A stretch of 64,000 bases of DNA from contig OY744532.1 in the NCBI GenBank assembly GCA_963556195.1, positions 97,351,165-97,415,164 on the forward strand, in the 5' to 3' direction. The notes beneath the pieces were generated by a model. The model saw only the letters and a list, made by a program, of their open reading frames with translations. It had not been told where the DNA came from and did not search any database. A program made the translations under genes and the position numbers. Below, piece after piece: positions 24,729-37,384 of the stretch. The DNA is from Sepiola atlantica (taxonomy: Eukaryota; Mollusca; Cephalopoda; Sepiida; Sepiolidae). Every line of letters starts with the position of its first letter. Within the stretch, counting starts at the first letter, position 1.

Positions 24729-24863
24729 TTGCAAGTTCTTCATTTCACTTCTCATTTCTCTCAAGACAATGTGAAATAATTGAATTGTATTTGACAACTT
24801 TATTCGGTATTACATAACCCATAGTTTGTTGCTATGCCGTAAAACAAACCTAACCAAACCATC
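24729..24863 (+). mobile_element. LINE 3' UTR with terminal hairpin and tail
   Basis: A 35-nt hairpin lies at 24805-24839 (CGGTAT pairing with ATGCCG, one G-U), followed by 'TAAAACAAACCTAACCAAACC'-type tail minus one base. The same structure, better conserved, ends the SINE-like block at 13.8-14.0 kb. In stringent-type LINEs such hairpins are recognised by the RT during target-primed reverse transcription. Confidence 0.7.
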
Positions 24864-25027
24864 TACCCAATTGCTGTTCTTAATCTGATTTATTCATTAG
24901 CTCTGAAATCGAAAAAAATACAGTATTCTTTTGACAAAACGATGTAATTAGTCAATGTGTTCAGATTCACAGATCTGCCTTGACAGTAAAGAATAAGATC
25001 GCGGAGAAATATAAAACATACTATTAA

Positions 25028-25030
25028 TAG

Positions 25031-25094
<64 letters not shown>

Positions 25095-25320
25095 TTTCAT
25101 TTTTACTTTATTTTTTAATAATAATAATAATTATTATTATTATCATAACAATAATAATAATAACAATAATAATAATAATAACAATAATGATAATAATAAT
25201 GACAATAATAATAACAATAATAATAAGAAAAAGAAGAAGAAGAAGAAGTAGAAGAAGAAGAAGAAGAACAACAACAACGATAAGAATGATAACAAGAAGT
25301 ATAGGAAGAAAAATAAAGAA
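25028..25320. repeat. Trinucleotide microsatellite cluster
   Basis: (ACT)n at about 25031-25060, (ATT)n to 25094, then interspersed AAT/AAC units (about 25117-25225) and an AAG/ACA-rich run to about 25290. The long minus-strand frame here, rich in Tyr and Ser, is a repeat artefact. Confidence 0.95.
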
Positions 25321-25329
25321 AAAATGAAT

Positions 25330-25930
25330 TCAAAAAAACAAGGAGAAATGAAGTTAGAATTCCATAATAGTGTTTAGCCCCTTGTAGAGATGGGTAAAAC
25401 AGGCATGGAAATTTAGTTCCATTATTTATGTAAATAAAATACAGTATAACTTATCATAATTGTCTTGTTTTCATCATTATTATGTTGGAGCATATTCTCA
25501 TTTGATCCCAATACGACGCAAAATTAAATGTTCGGAATTTATAATAATAACTTGCTATCCTTCTGTTCTGTTAACATGATCGGAGTGGTTTCATTTAGTA
25601 CATATCGCCAGAGTTTAATGCTGAATACGAGTAAATATGTAAACACGATTAATTAAACGCCAGTTGAAATATACAAATGTATGAGCAAAAATGCATATTC
25701 ATATATTTCCCAAAGCATTCTTACATAAATTAGCAAACCAACAAGGAATCAATAACAGCATATCCTGCAGTATTAAAAGAAAAGGACAAATAAGAGTAGT
25801 AGACAAATAATAGAAATAACTACTGGAATTAAGACATTTGGAAAAGTAATTATTTGGAGATGTCAAACTTGTAAATAACGCAATAGTCATAAACAGATCA
25901 TGATTTTGTGAAAATAACAAGAAATGTTAT
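25330..25930. other. Unclassified AT-rich spacer
   Basis: No gene or element recognised. Confidence 0.3.
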
Positions 25931-25939
25931 AATAACAAG

Positions 25940-26570
25940 CCGCCGTGTGTGGTCCCCCTCTGTATGTGACTCGATGTGGTGCGTGTAAAATGCAATACAT
26001 TTTGGTAATTTGGGGCATTTTTTACCCCCCCCCCTTTTGACCCCCTGGGGGCGCGAATCAGAATTGTTCTGAAGTAAAGGATGCTCATTTCATATCCAGA
26101 ACAATTGCCTCTACATTTTGGCCAAGTTTCAGAAAAATTGAATGGATGGATCAAACGTTATGGGAGAAAGGGTCATTTTTTGCCATTTTTTTTTTCGGGA
26201 GGGGGGGGGGGTGACCCCCTGGGGGCGCGAACCAGATTTTTGCCATGGTCAGCGATACTTATATTCTATTAGAAACAATTGCCTCCACATTTTGGCCAAA
26301 TTTCAGAGAAATTAAATGGATGGATTAAAAGTTATGGGGCAAAAATGTCATTTTTTACCATTTCAGGGCCTTTTGACCCTCCTGGGAGGGCTAACCAGAT
26401 TTTTTTTCAAAAATCAGAGAATGTCACTTTGTAACCTGACCAAAGTTACAACTTTATACAAAATTTCAGAGAAATTCAATGGATGGTTGCGGAGAAAAAT
26501 CCGGACGGACGGACGGACGGAAATGCCTCAAAACATAGGTCCCCGATTTTATAAATCGGGGGACCAATTA
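25940..26570 (+). repeat. Interspersed repeat with ~170-bp internal units and terminal hairpin
   Basis: Three related units are anchored by 'AATGGATGG' at 26141, 26315 and 26478, each preceded by 'TTTCAGA(G/A)AAATT'. Two carry 'CCCCCTGGGGGCGCGAA'. The block ends with (GGAC)n at about 26503-26520, then a palindrome at 26538-26565 (GGTCCCCGATTT pairing with AAATCGGGGGACC, one bulge). Runs of C and G next to the units may be mutational or assembly noise. Family unknown. Confidence 0.65.
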
Positions 26571-26579
26571 AGCAATGTT

Positions 26580-28125
26580 AATGACGTAAATTTATATGCG
26601 GGGGAAATGTAAATCAATTAGAAAGATACATGATAATTTGTACGTTTTGAGGTAACGCAATATCAACCAATAGATGTCAGTGACATATTTTGTTGCAACC
26701 AATAACAAATGCAATTATAATTAAGGAATACGTGTGATGATCGTTTATATGAAGACAACAGCACTGTTATAGTAAAATATAATTGGAAAAAGAACACAAA
26801 TTAGTAGGTCATGAAAAAAAAACGAAATCAGATAAACAACATATGGTAGAAGGAAGTGCAAACAAGCCAGATGCACAAACACATGTACAACGATACCATA
26901 CATGAAGAGTAAAAGTAAGATGCATGAAAATGATGCACCGACAAGAACACGCAAGGTAGAGGGAATATTGTTTTACTTAAACCGGACACTAAAAGATTGA
27001 TAATAATTTTTTGGGTGGAATATTAATAATACAATAATAATCACGATGGTAAACAATTATATGCGTTCGTGTTGTGTCTTGTCTGTTTCTAAACCCAGAA
27101 ACACTTAACTCTTTGATAAACACAACAAATGTAACCGTTGACAAGACGGAGGAATGTGAAACATTCCGGGACTTGAAACAACAGCACCAATAATTGGTTT
27201 GGACTCCGATGGATGCGTTACGAGATCCTCTCTGTATGTCTCGTTGCATAACTCTTTCTGTTGCCTTGCAACCAGGGATTTCCTCAGAGTTTATGATACT
27301 GAAATTCACATATACATTGCATACAAAAGGACGAATTCACGGAAAACCAACACATCAACCGAGGTAAGAATAGCAATGTATAAACAACAAAATAACCACT
27401 TTAAAAAATCCGCTAAAAAAAGAAAAAAATCCGAACAAGAAGTAATAGAAACGAAAAAGATAATAATACCAAGAAACTGAGAAATGAGATAAAATATAAA
27501 ACTTTTCCTTCCACACCTATTTTTTCTGTTGTAATTCAAACATGTTTTTAAGAAGGAGGAAGATTAAATAAAGATAACTAAAATTTAAATATGGTAAAGT
27601 TATTTAAAACAAATTGTATGGTCTACATTCAGAAAATTAAATGTAACGAATGGTCTTACAAATTCGTTACAGACAAGCTCATATTTACGAGTAACAAGAC
27701 CATAGAACTTAATAATTATTTTCCTTATTTGAACTGGAGAACGAAATAGAAACATCTTTTACTTTATCAAATAAAACATGGAAGGGGTCCCTTCATTACA
27801 ACTAGAGCAAATAAAATCAATCAAATTTATTTTGCAAAAAATAGAAAAGTGCAACAAACCATATAAAGAGAGAAGTAGAACGTATACACATCCACATAGA
27901 GTATGGATGTTTTTTAAAGCCGCTTTAAACCGTGATATAGCAGTCATCGTTAGGAAGATTCTCTCACAGAGCAGAGACACGGAAAGAGAATGCTGCCTCT
28001 TTTCTATTCAGCCGAGAGTGACAGTAGTAAAACCTTTTGGTTGATCTCGGCGATCATAACTTAGCTTTGGGATAAACAACTAATCCACAGGTAGACTCAC
28101 ACTTCTCTTGATGATATTTTCTCGC
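26580..28125. other. Unclassified spacer
   Basis: AT-rich unique-looking DNA. Orphan frames at 26989-27539 and 27759-28044 have no recognisable domain. Confidence 0.3.
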
Positions 28126-28129
28126 CAGC

Positions 28130-28380
28130 ATCAAGTTTTAACGCATACTCCGCTGCTGAGCTGAAGTGAGAATAGATGTAGTCTTTGGAGTCGGTCTTTG
28201 TAGGCAATCGTAGATAATCCTGTCACCATTCTGCTTACCAGCCGCTGAACGCGCTCATGGTGTACGATATAGTTTTGTATAAATAGATGGGTTGCTTAGA
28301 TGCCAAACTCCATAATATATCGTACCAGAGTTACGTATAAGGGACGGAAAGTGTCTGCTCTTAGATTGTGAAAAGTATCT
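28130..28380 (-). pseudogene. LINE reverse transcriptase C-terminal fragment (CR1/Jockey-like)
   Basis: On the minus strand a frame reads 'TFRPLYVTLVRYIMEFGI', stop, 'ATHLFIQNYIVHHERVQ', then 'RLVSRMVTGLSTIAY' and 'KDRLQRLHLFSLQ'. This is the thumb/connection pattern downstream of the RT palm in many LINEs (FxxLYxxLVRPxxEYGxQA...ERVQRxAT(R/K)MVxGL...YxxRLxxLxLFSL). An in-frame stop at 28296-28298 replaces the expected Gln, and the frame degrades after about 28150. It is a short dead relic, and the clade assignment is tentative. Confidence 0.75.
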
Positions 28381-28419
28381 CCGCATCAGTTAGATAATCG
28401 GATTACCTGATGAAGAGCA

Positions 28420-29630
28420 TAATTTGTACAAATTATTAATAAATCATAGAGATCCATCGACAATATTTAGGAATAGATAATAATACCAATACATATACAT
28501 GCAAGGGACTAAAAGCGTACATAGAAAATCTTGTAGTATACAACGAAAAGTTATATGATAGCAGGAAATACATAAATAACGAATTGTGAGGAAACGGCTC
28601 AAATATTGTTTTATGGAAGCAATAACGTATTCAGATGTATGTTTGCTAAACTTAGGAATGAAAAATAACAATATTGATGTAGCGTATCAGCTAGTACGAA
28701 ACCAATATAGACTAAGGATCAGGGCTTATATTATCCACATCTATAAGACAGGAATTTCGAACAGTATTTTACTCTTACCAGTAGACAGGATCATTATATA
28801 ACATTTCCTTGAGAAGAAAAATTATCTGACGCAAGAGATGAGATATTAATCTTAGAGTAGAAAGATGCGAATATAGGCAAATTAGACACTTTTCAATATA
28901 ATGTTGTGGGTTGTGGAAACAATACAGGTCAGTTCGAAACAAGCTCGGACTAAGAACAAATAATGAATGTACTTTCGCACGTAATAGGTTCCATGGGCTC
29001 AGCAAATGCCATAAATTTAAGGGAAGGAAGCAGCGGGCTTTAGGTGAAAGTGGGGTGGGAGTCTCGGCAGTAAATACTTGGAATTAGAGTGAACTAAACC
29101 CAACACTCGAGTTAGAGATAATTGAAAATAAATTTACAGGCAGCAAATGAATCCTAGCTAAATATACTTGGTCATACTAGGATTGAATTGAGAAAGAAAC
29201 TAAGGACACAGCTTGGTTTTTGTGTAGTTAAAACTTTTAGTAGGGCATTATATTACACCCTGGTTCGTTACAACTTAATCGGGAACGTATTTACTGTTAT
29301 TCTAGAGCAATAAGGATATAGGATGGTTATTTAGAATTACTGAAATGTTCCATCCTTAGTTAGATTACAAAAAAAAAACGTGTTACTGAAACCCAAACAC
29401 ACCCGAAAAGAGAACGAGAATATAATGTGTGATTAAGTAGCTGGTTTGAGAAATTATGTCGGTTATATAATCAATTCGATGAGCATATTTGCAGTCATTA
29501 AATGTTGTCACAGCCAATCAGTAACGGATACGCATACTTATTGTACATAAACCAAAGCAAATAGATACTTTTAAGCGTGGTTGTCTAATACCTAAGCTTA
29601 TTAGGACCGGTTCCTTAAATTACAAATCTA
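28420..29630. other. Unclassified spacer
   Basis: No defensible coding region or repeat head. Confidence 0.3.
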
Positions 29631-29631
29631 A

Positions 29632-29706
<75 letters not shown>
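29632..29706. repeat. (TA)n microsatellite
   Basis: About 37 TA units. Confidence 0.97.
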
Positions 29707-29713
<7 letters not shown>

Positions 29714-29779
29714 GTAACTCTGTGTGTGTGTCTGTCCGGCCTGATCTTTGTGCCTCGTGTTCACCCAATCCGCAGGACA

Positions 29780-30175
29780 CAATTGCTTGAAATTTGTCAT
29801 TGTAGCTACTGCCCTCTCAGTGAAAGGCATACTATATATACGAAATGTATCACTTCAACGCTGGGGGTCCCCGGGGGCACACTCCTCCACTGACAACTTG
29901 TTTTATTTTTATTGAAATTAAACTTAAACTATAGGTAAATGACAAAGAATGAGGTTTATTCCCAAACTTCCAGCCAATTTTGATAGTATCAAGTGGGTAA
30001 CCGGGGGCACACCCCCTCCACTAAAAACTGTTTTCACTTTGATTGAAATTAAATTTAAACCATATATAAATGAACAGAAGTTATGTTTATTCCCAAAATG
30101 TCAGTAAATTTTGATAATATTAAGATGATCCCCGGGGGCACAACCCCTCGACTGAAAACCTTTTTTCCTTCTGTG
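29780..30175 (+). repeat. 130-bp tandem repeat, about 2-3 copies
   Basis: 'CCGGGGGCAC' recurs at 29871, 30001 and 30132. Each instance is followed by a (T/C)CC(A/G)CT(G/A)A motif. Between them, 'TTGAAATTAAA' and 'TTTATTCCCAAA' are conserved. The array is bracketed by two long (TA)n tracts. Confidence 0.85.
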
Positions 30176-30182
30176 TCAAATG

Positions 30183-30185
<3 letters not shown>

Positions 30186-30270
<85 letters not shown>
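30186..30270. repeat. (TA)n microsatellite
   Basis: About 42 TA units, one of the longest in the window. Confidence 0.97.
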
Positions 30271-30272
<2 letters not shown>

Positions 30273-31147
30273 AAGAAAACACATCTTTATCTTTCCATGT
30301 TTGCTCCTGAAAACGAAGACATACTAGGAAGTGTACTTTCAATATAATTGTATTCACATTCACAATCTGCATGTGACATACTGGTAGTATTTTTGCGTTA
30401 TTGGCTGCCCCTTAAAGAAGCTAATGACCATTTTCAAACATGTTAAACAATGAAAATAAGCGATTTATTAGCGTTAGTTTAAGAGTATAATTATATATCT
30501 GAAAAGCTCGGTTAGTAAGATATCTAACTGACAGCATCGAAGTTTCTGTTAAAGTAAACACTCCCTACCATGATTTTGCATATAATACTATCCCACACTC
30601 TTACCTGGGAAACGCCGGGTTGCTCTGCTGGTACAATTATATAATTAAATACATCGATTTGGGGAGAATTACAATAGAAATTATGAACTTGATTATATTT
30701 GTTTAGTATTGCAGTTAGCAATCAAAGAAACCGTGAATATAACAATCGATACAGAACAATTATTCCTGACATTTCCATAAGAGATGTGTTTAGTGGACAG
30801 CGCTATTAAATAGATGCTATCGGAAAAGATAATACAAATATCAAAGGTCCATGGGGTCAACGATAGTTCTGATAGAATGGGGAATTACACTATAGCTTAT
30901 GTGCAGATTTTAGCGAACTTAATGAGGTCCCGAAGAACAAACCATACGTACTATTAGTTATAATGGAACTTTTCGCATCGCAAAGCTCAGCAACATATTT
31001 TATAAAGTTAAATCAGAAATCGGGTTACAGGTACGTAATATTAAGCGACGAAAACAAAAAACGTGCAGCATTCGTTTCACATTGGATAATTTTTAGTTTA
31101 GAGTATTGATTTACTCTTCTCCAGGAGTTAGGCACAAGGCCAGTTTT
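30271..31147. other. Unclassified spacer
   Basis: Contains a short 'ACCTGGGAAACGCCGGGTTG' motif near 30604. Similar GC-rich scraps occur at 38393-38412 and 46283-46308 and resemble a terminal motif of invertebrate repeats. Nothing else was recognised. Confidence 0.3.
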
Positions 31148-31470
31148 TATCCTACTCCCACAAGTAAGATGTGACCCAATGTCGGGTCGGGATATTGGGG
31201 TTTGAAAAGCCAGCGCCCGAGAGGTTAGCACTCTGGCCATTTAAAAATGGCCTGGGAAGCCCCCGTCGGCATTCCCGGTAGGGGCGCCTCAGGCAGTCAG
31301 CAATAAACTTACTCCGCCCCAAAGATGGCAGACAAAGCCTGGAAGGGTTGACCCCCTAGAACTGCACAGGACAGACTCATTGATCAAGCCCTGAAGGACA
31401 AGACAACACGAGTATGGGGTGTAGTATCCATCGGAACAGATACTACACTTTGATCATAGCCAAAAGTAGA
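31148..31470 (-). mobile_element. U2 snRNA-headed SINE, minus-strand copy
   Basis: Read on the minus strand from about 31470, the head is 'TTTTGGCTATGATCAAAGTG' then 'TAGTATCTGTTC'. This matches the 5' region of U2 snRNA (CTTTTGGCTAAGATCAAGTGTAGTATCTGTTC, written here in two parts: CTTTTGGCTAAGATCAAG and TGTAGTATCTGTTC), including the branch-point-pairing GTAGTA. It then diverges, with GATACTACA able to pair back on TGTAGTATC. The ~280-bp body matches the plus-strand copy at 45447-45783. A tRNA-like region with 'GGCCAGAGTGCTAACC' and 'GGCTTTTCAAACCCC' could supply pol III A and B boxes. Confidence 0.75.
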
Positions 31471-31474
31471 CTTG

Positions 31475-33440
31475 TAAATGTATCTGTTTTTTAGAATTAA
31501 TGTCGATATATTTGCAGGATACAAATTAGTATGCGCGCGTATTCCATGAGATTTTATAATTTTTCGATACAGTCCAATGTATAATAAAACGAATACATAT
31601 TATTTTAAATAATAATAACTTAAAATCGCACAAGCGGAGTGCGTGATTTTCGTGACGAATCTCAACAGTTCGTACTTAGAATTAGCAAGATAATAATACT
31701 ACTTGATAATCAAACGCTAATATCAATGTAAGCCTTATCAAATGTAACCACTGGTAGGGAAGTTCTCTGATATAGTTGACCCTTTAATTAATCCAACTAG
31801 TGAATATTGTGAATAGTGATGAATATCAATCAACTGTTGATGATTTAAAAGAAATGTTGGCAGACATGGTAACATTGGAATATCCTCACTGTACGGATGC
31901 GTATGACAAACTTGTGGCAAAGTTCGCTTTGTTTGGGAGCGGCATCAATGTGGCACCATGGCTTTGGACGGCTGGGCGATCTTTGACATGACTTTTGTGA
32001 CGACGGGACAATGTGTGACAACATGTGCACGTATGTGCAATGTCTCATCTTGTTATGGGCAGTGAGCAATCATCGTCTGACGATAGTCACTGTTGTCTAC
32101 TTCTGGGACTGGCTAGCCGGCTGTTTGGTCGAAACCATCATGCTGCAAATCAAACATTATGTAATAATGGAACCATTTTACTTTTTATATACAAATATGA
32201 TTTATTATATTTTGAAAAGAAACATCTCAGAACGCGCGACAAACGCGTCTTCCACGTTCGGATTTCAAACAAGTCTCTCCATTTTCAATCTCTTTTCTAG
32301 AGAGAAAGAGAGAGAGAAGGGGGGAAAGTGAGAGAGAAGAAGAGATACAGAGGGATAAAGAAAAAGAGACAAAGAGAGAGGGAATACAGCTGTCATCAGT
32401 GTTTCAACAAATCTCGGTGACAGGTTTCCTTTGACCTCTTGAACCTGGCTGGTGTCTCCAGCCTTGTTTATATTTTAGCTGACATCGGATAACTCCGAAT
32501 ACCCCGACCAGTGAGATAACATTTTTAGAGCATAGAATTCACTTTATTTATAACTCAAGTCTGGCGCAAGGGTTACGAATATAGCGGGAAGCAATAAGCT
32601 CCCCAAAAGATTACGCATTGTGCCACAAAATCAGTATTGGATTCATGCAGAGAAGAATGAAGATACAAACACATATCTACTTTTGTATCACGCAAGTTTA
32701 GTAATACGCAAACAACGTGGTCGAAAGTGCAAAGAAAAGCGTATGCCAGATCTCATAGTAAACACTATTTAATTATTATTCCGTGAAATGACCACAAAAA
32801 ATTACAATACTTCTCAACACTTGTATACAAAATAAGAATATACAGAGATTTTTAATGGTTGAGAAATATATGAATAACCGTATCATACAATCAAATCAAA
32901 ACAAATCAAGGTACAAATAGATTTGATTATGATTTAGAAAACGACTTAATCAGTGCAGGATGGGTATGAATTGTATGAACTTCTTATACACAAAATATAA
33001 GCAGTAGACATAAGGAGTAAGCAGGGAAAGAGAAATTGAATAGAAGACAGTAAAAAGGAAACTGAAGAAATCCAGACTTAGAAATCCAGAAATACAGAAA
33101 TAAGTATATAAAAAAGAATAGATAAAAATAAACGATCAAAAAGAAAATGAATAGTTTATATTTACAAATAAAAACCCTGTTAAACCAAACGTGTTATTTC
33201 AAATTCATGACGAAAAGTTAATCCACAAGAAACAGGTTGCACAAGGTTTTGGCCGTCTAATATTTATTTTTACTTTTTTTTCTGCTTTTTTAATAACTTA
33301 ATCCCAGATACACTGACAATTTAAATGCATAAATATAATTATTTGTTCATATCTTTACTGAAATAGCGTCTCTATATGTATTTCCCTCTTTTGCATATTT
33401 ATAACAATAAGCTTATTATGAATTCCATTTCATAGGGGGA
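31475..33440. other. Unclassified spacer with GA-rich tract
   Basis: An imperfect GA-rich microsatellite lies at about 32298-32380. A moderately GC-rich patch at 31800-32130 holds overlapping orphan frames without recognisable domains. The rest is AT-rich. Confidence 0.35.
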
Positions 33441-34240
33441 AAATAAGACATATGGTGGTTGCACCTTCTACATGGTAAAATTACAAAATGGAAAATAATG
33501 TGGTATGTTACTCACCGGGATGTCGAGAATATATATTCAAATTGTTATAATGATCGGTTCATAAAAAAGAAATAAATAGACAAAAAAAATTAAAATAATA
33601 TAAGTGTGCTTCTTATATGTTAACATTTACAAGATAAATAATAGGCCCACGTTACTAACTGTATTATCGTTTCAATGATTTCAAGTTGTGAACAGGAATT
33701 AAATTCCGAAGCGATAGCTCATATAAATTATGAAAGTTTTCTTAAGGATTAAATGTGATAGAAAATTATTGTTTATTTCGTTGCATTTTACGATTTTCAG
33801 AGCGGAACTTTTATGCACTTCACGATTAGAGCGGGATTTACTTCCTTTTATGTGCGCACTCTTCATTGCCAAAAATAAAAGTGATGAAAAGCTGTTTCTT
33901 CATTTTTTTTCATTTTATTTATTTTTTTGTTGTTGCTTGTGTTTTTGTCTTGGTTGCTTGTTCGTGACGTCAATATATATTTCGAAATATCATAATGATT
34001 AGTCATTAATTAAGAAGATCACATATTCTGAGGGCGGGATAAAGTTTACGACAAAAAGTGCCCATGATACTCACCCGGTTGCCGAGAATATATGTTCTCA
34101 AAATAGATAATGATGAATATATATATATGCATCTCCTAAATGTTATTATTCACTAAAAATATTTAGTACATCGAACTCACCGTATTGTTAAGAATATATA
34201 TTCCAAAATTCATAATGAATAATGATCCGTTCATTAGTTC
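33440..34240 (+). repeat. Scattered copies of a short 3'-end-like repeat
   Basis: Three partial copies of a motif with 'ACTCACC(C/G)', then 'GAGAATATAT' and 'TAATGATC(G/C)GTTCATTAG' lie at about 33510-33566, 34070-34115 and 34175-34235. The last part matches the end of the repeat at 2750-3310. Confidence 0.45.
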
Positions 34241-34250
34241 AATAGATTAT

Positions 34251-34252
<2 letters not shown>

Positions 34253-34321
<69 letters not shown>
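34253..34321. repeat. (TA)n microsatellite
   Basis: About 34 TA units. Confidence 0.97.
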
Positions 34322-34325
<4 letters not shown>

Positions 34326-34374
34326 TATTCTCTCGGTAATACAAATGTTGTTGAATATGACAGACAGCCTTGTG

Positions 34375-34590
34375 TGGACATTCATGTTTGGATCCTTTAT
34401 ATTTGCCGAATTAGTGTCTTAGTTTTGGTGGAGAATTGGCCGATTAATCTGCCATAACTGTAGACTACCCAAGTACTTTTAGGCCCATCCGGTTCAATTT
34501 TCAGAGGAATCAGATAAAAACAATACTGCTGATCTTAATATTAATATGTAGTTTTGGCGGGAATTACATTACTTATACGAGGCTAAATTT
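34375..34590 (+). repeat. Interspersed repeat shared with the PLE neighbourhood
   Basis: The order 'GGATCCTTTATATTTGCCGA', 'GTCTTAGTT', 'GAATTGGCCGAT', 'GCCATAACT', 'CCCAAGTACTTTTAGGCCCA' is found reversed at 62256-62478 beside the Penelope-like element. A short piece also recurs at 61868-61912. It may be terminal-repeat or UTR sequence of a PLE; that link is inferred from position only. Confidence 0.5.
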
Positions 34591-34599
34591 AAAACTATA

Positions 34600-36590
34600 A
34601 ACATTTTAGGATGATATCACGAGTGTTAAAGTTAATTTTGCTAATGGCTGCTGTTTGGTTTTGCTGTATTAGGTTTTTAATATATGGAGTTTTAGTTTGT
34701 TATTGGTGTGTTCTAATACTGTGGTGTTTTCTGCTAAGAGTTTTCGAAATTGAAAGCTGGTTATTAGCAAGGTTCTCAGCTATGACGCTGGTAGGGGATG
34801 AATGCATTGTAAACCTCCTCGAAAAAGTTGTAGTAGTTATGCCAACGTATATGTTTTGTTCGCTGTTGGAAACATAGTCTCCCAATGGGCATTTGAACTA
34901 GTACACGACGTCCGTCCCATCTAAGACTCAAGTCGAGAGGAATCATTATTTTTATTAATTAGGTTAGCGGTTTTAATTTAATGTAGTAAATAATACGTTT
35001 TATTTTTTATTTAAATCAGTAGGAAGTGCCTTTTTATTAATAATTAAATATTATTAATAAAGACGTACTTCCTAAAATTAAAGTTGTGCACTGTTACTAG
35101 ATATTTTAAAATAGACATTCACTTAGTTACAAAGCAAGCCTCCGAGTGATGTCGTTTAGTTCTCTAGTCTGTCTTAATGTTTACGCTGTAATGCCACAAA
35201 TATATCTTAAATTATCCGTATCATGTGGTAATTTGAAATAGCCGTGAGGGTAGAGTGACAGCGTGCAGACCCAAAGATGAACCTTTCAACCGAGTTCGCG
35301 CCCTATGACCGTCATAAAGTATCAATTCCATACACTGAAGAAAGCAATTAGTTTTAAACGACGTCTTCTGTAAGTAAATACTATTCAATATTTGTTTATT
35401 AATAATATAAGCTCCTAAACTATTGAACCGACTATTATGAATTATACAGTATTTCAAAATAAAGTTTACAATTAAGCTGTTGAGCACCAAACTATCAGCC
35501 CCTTTAAAAGAAGATATTAGAATAAACAAGATACTAAAATATCATGCAGCAAATAATTACTGTATATCAACTTTTAGTTATAATATGTTACAAGTTTTTA
35601 ATCGAATGATTATTGGAATATAAAATTAACTTGGAATCTTACTCGGATTTAATCGACCGGTGTGCGTGCGGATTAGTCAATAATATGTATGTGTGGAATA
35701 AAGTTCTAAACTATTGAACTTATCATTACGAATTATGGGCTAGGTATTATAGGCAATATGGTGAGTAACGTACTTACATAATTTTTTTGTAAAACTTAAC
35801 ATTTAGGGCTCTGCCCACATAACCGCACTCTAACCCTGCAAATAAGAAAAATTAAAATTAACACCTAAGGTAATACATTTTGATTATTTCCGATAAAAGA
35901 AGAAAAACATAGGTCGGCATATAAAGATATTGAGAAGAACTGCATTGAGAAGAATAAAATATAATGTAGGCCTTGGTAAGAGTTGACTCGTTTGTAAAAA
36001 TAAAGAATGTTTTGTGGCGTAACAATAAGAAAAGTCTACTGAAATGTACTATGCCCGCAAAGGAGTTGATGTTCAATAGTTAATATTTCGCAAGTGACGG
36101 CTTCATTCCTCTTCTTTGTTGTTATTTGTCGCAGACATAAACGCGTCTTCAATGTCCAAAATACGCGGAAAATAAGATAATTTTGAGAGATAATTTGTCC
36201 TTTCGCGCCAATTCGAGTCTTCCTACGATCGGTGTATTTCAAAGTGTTTCCAACAATCGAATAAGGTGACGACAATCGTTTATTAAACAAGGGAGACAAT
36301 CAAGTTACTTAATTGTCTTTTTTTCTTCTTTAAAAATTACACGCATCCATAAATAACTCTATAATTAGATCAACACTATTATTATCATATTTACTTTTAT
36401 TTTATTTATTAACCTACGTGATCATTCACAAAATAATAACATACGAATACCGCAGCAAATAGTGTGAACTCAGTAATAATAAAAAATAAGTGCTACAGAA
36501 AGCATACATTTTTAACCATGAAAGTATAATAACAAAATACAATATTAAATTATATTTCAATAAAAAGAACTAAGGAAATCAGTAAACATT
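34600..36590. other. Unclassified spacer with one small palindrome
   Basis: A ~55-bp imperfect hairpin at 35020-35078 joins 'CTTTTTATTAATAA' and 'TTATTAATAAAGA' with flanking AGGAAGT/ACTTCCT. Similar 'CTAAACTATTGAAC' segments occur at about 35415 and 35707. No gene supported. Confidence 0.4.
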
Positions 36591-36594
36591 TTTT

Positions 36595-36729
36595 TGGAAC
36601 GCCATCCTTGCTCCCTGTTTCCTCGACTGTACGGACATGCAGAAATTTAAAACTAATGTGAACAAACATCTAGTTGCACAGCTTCCAAGTCAGAAGTCTA
36701 TCTTAAAATGTCACGTTAATTCTCAGTAG
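36595..36729 (+). pseudogene. LINE ORF2 C-terminal fragment
   Basis: The 44-codon frame reads 'WNAILAPCFLDCTDMQKF', then 'KTNVNKHLVAQLPSQ', ending 'VNSQ' before a TAG at 36727. It matches the tail at 37187-37380 and the antisense fragment at 9556-9753. There is no upstream RT, so it is a 5'-truncated copy. Confidence 0.6.
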
Positions 36730-36934
36730 CCCCTTACGTATACACTGGCAACTTGCCTATTTAGGAGTGAACTCAGTTTTAAATAAAATGGGTATAGTAT
36801 GGGCCAAATAGTAAAAAAATAAGCAACCTGTTCATCATTCACTCCAAAAGAAGATGTAGTAATGTTCGGATCTTATTACCTCCACTTGACGAACTTCTAT
36901 TTTCTCTGCTTACATTTTGTTAATAAATCTTGAA

Positions 36935-36935
<1 letters not shown>

Positions 36936-37017
<82 letters not shown>
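36936..37017. repeat. (TA)n-(GA)n compound microsatellite
   Basis: About 16 TA units are followed by about 24 GA units. Confidence 0.96.
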
Positions 37018-37019
<2 letters not shown>

Positions 37020-37186
37020 CCACCTTATTGCTTCATGTTGAATTTGTTTTTCGTAATTAAAGTTAGATTCCTTCAGGAATCGATCAAGTCGACATAAATT
37101 TAATGGATATTGTGCTGGTGCCCCCTCGACGTAAATTCACTAGACCAACTCCACAATCAGCTTAATCCTATCCATTCCCTGTGGAA

Positions 37187-37380
37187 GTCCGCAGATGCCA
37201 GAGAGCCTTCTACTCCAATAGCTTTTCCCTCGTGCTGCTGGCCTCCGGAACTTCCTCCCTGCTCCCTGTTTCCCTGACAGTACCGCCATGAAGACGTTTA
37301 AAACTAATGCAACCAGACATCTCGCTACACTGTTTCCAACTTGGAGTGACACCCAAAACCCACACCCAAATTCTCAGTAA
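37187..37380 (+). pseudogene. LINE ORF2 C-terminal fragment with frameshift
   Basis: From 37187 one frame reads 'VRRCQRAFYSNSFS'. A one-base shift near 37227 leads to 'PRAAGLRNFLPAPCFPD', then 'STAMKTFKTNATRHLATLFP', ending 'NSQ' before TAA at 37378. The pattern RT(A)RLWN-LP...FP...FKTxxxRHL is the usual C-terminal signature of mollusc LINE proteins. Same family as 36595-36729, which ends 450 bp upstream. Confidence 0.65.
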
Positions 37381-37384
37381 CCCT

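Noticed and set aside
25115..25333. Tyr/Ser-rich minus-strand frame
   Set aside because: Trinucleotide microsatellite artefact.
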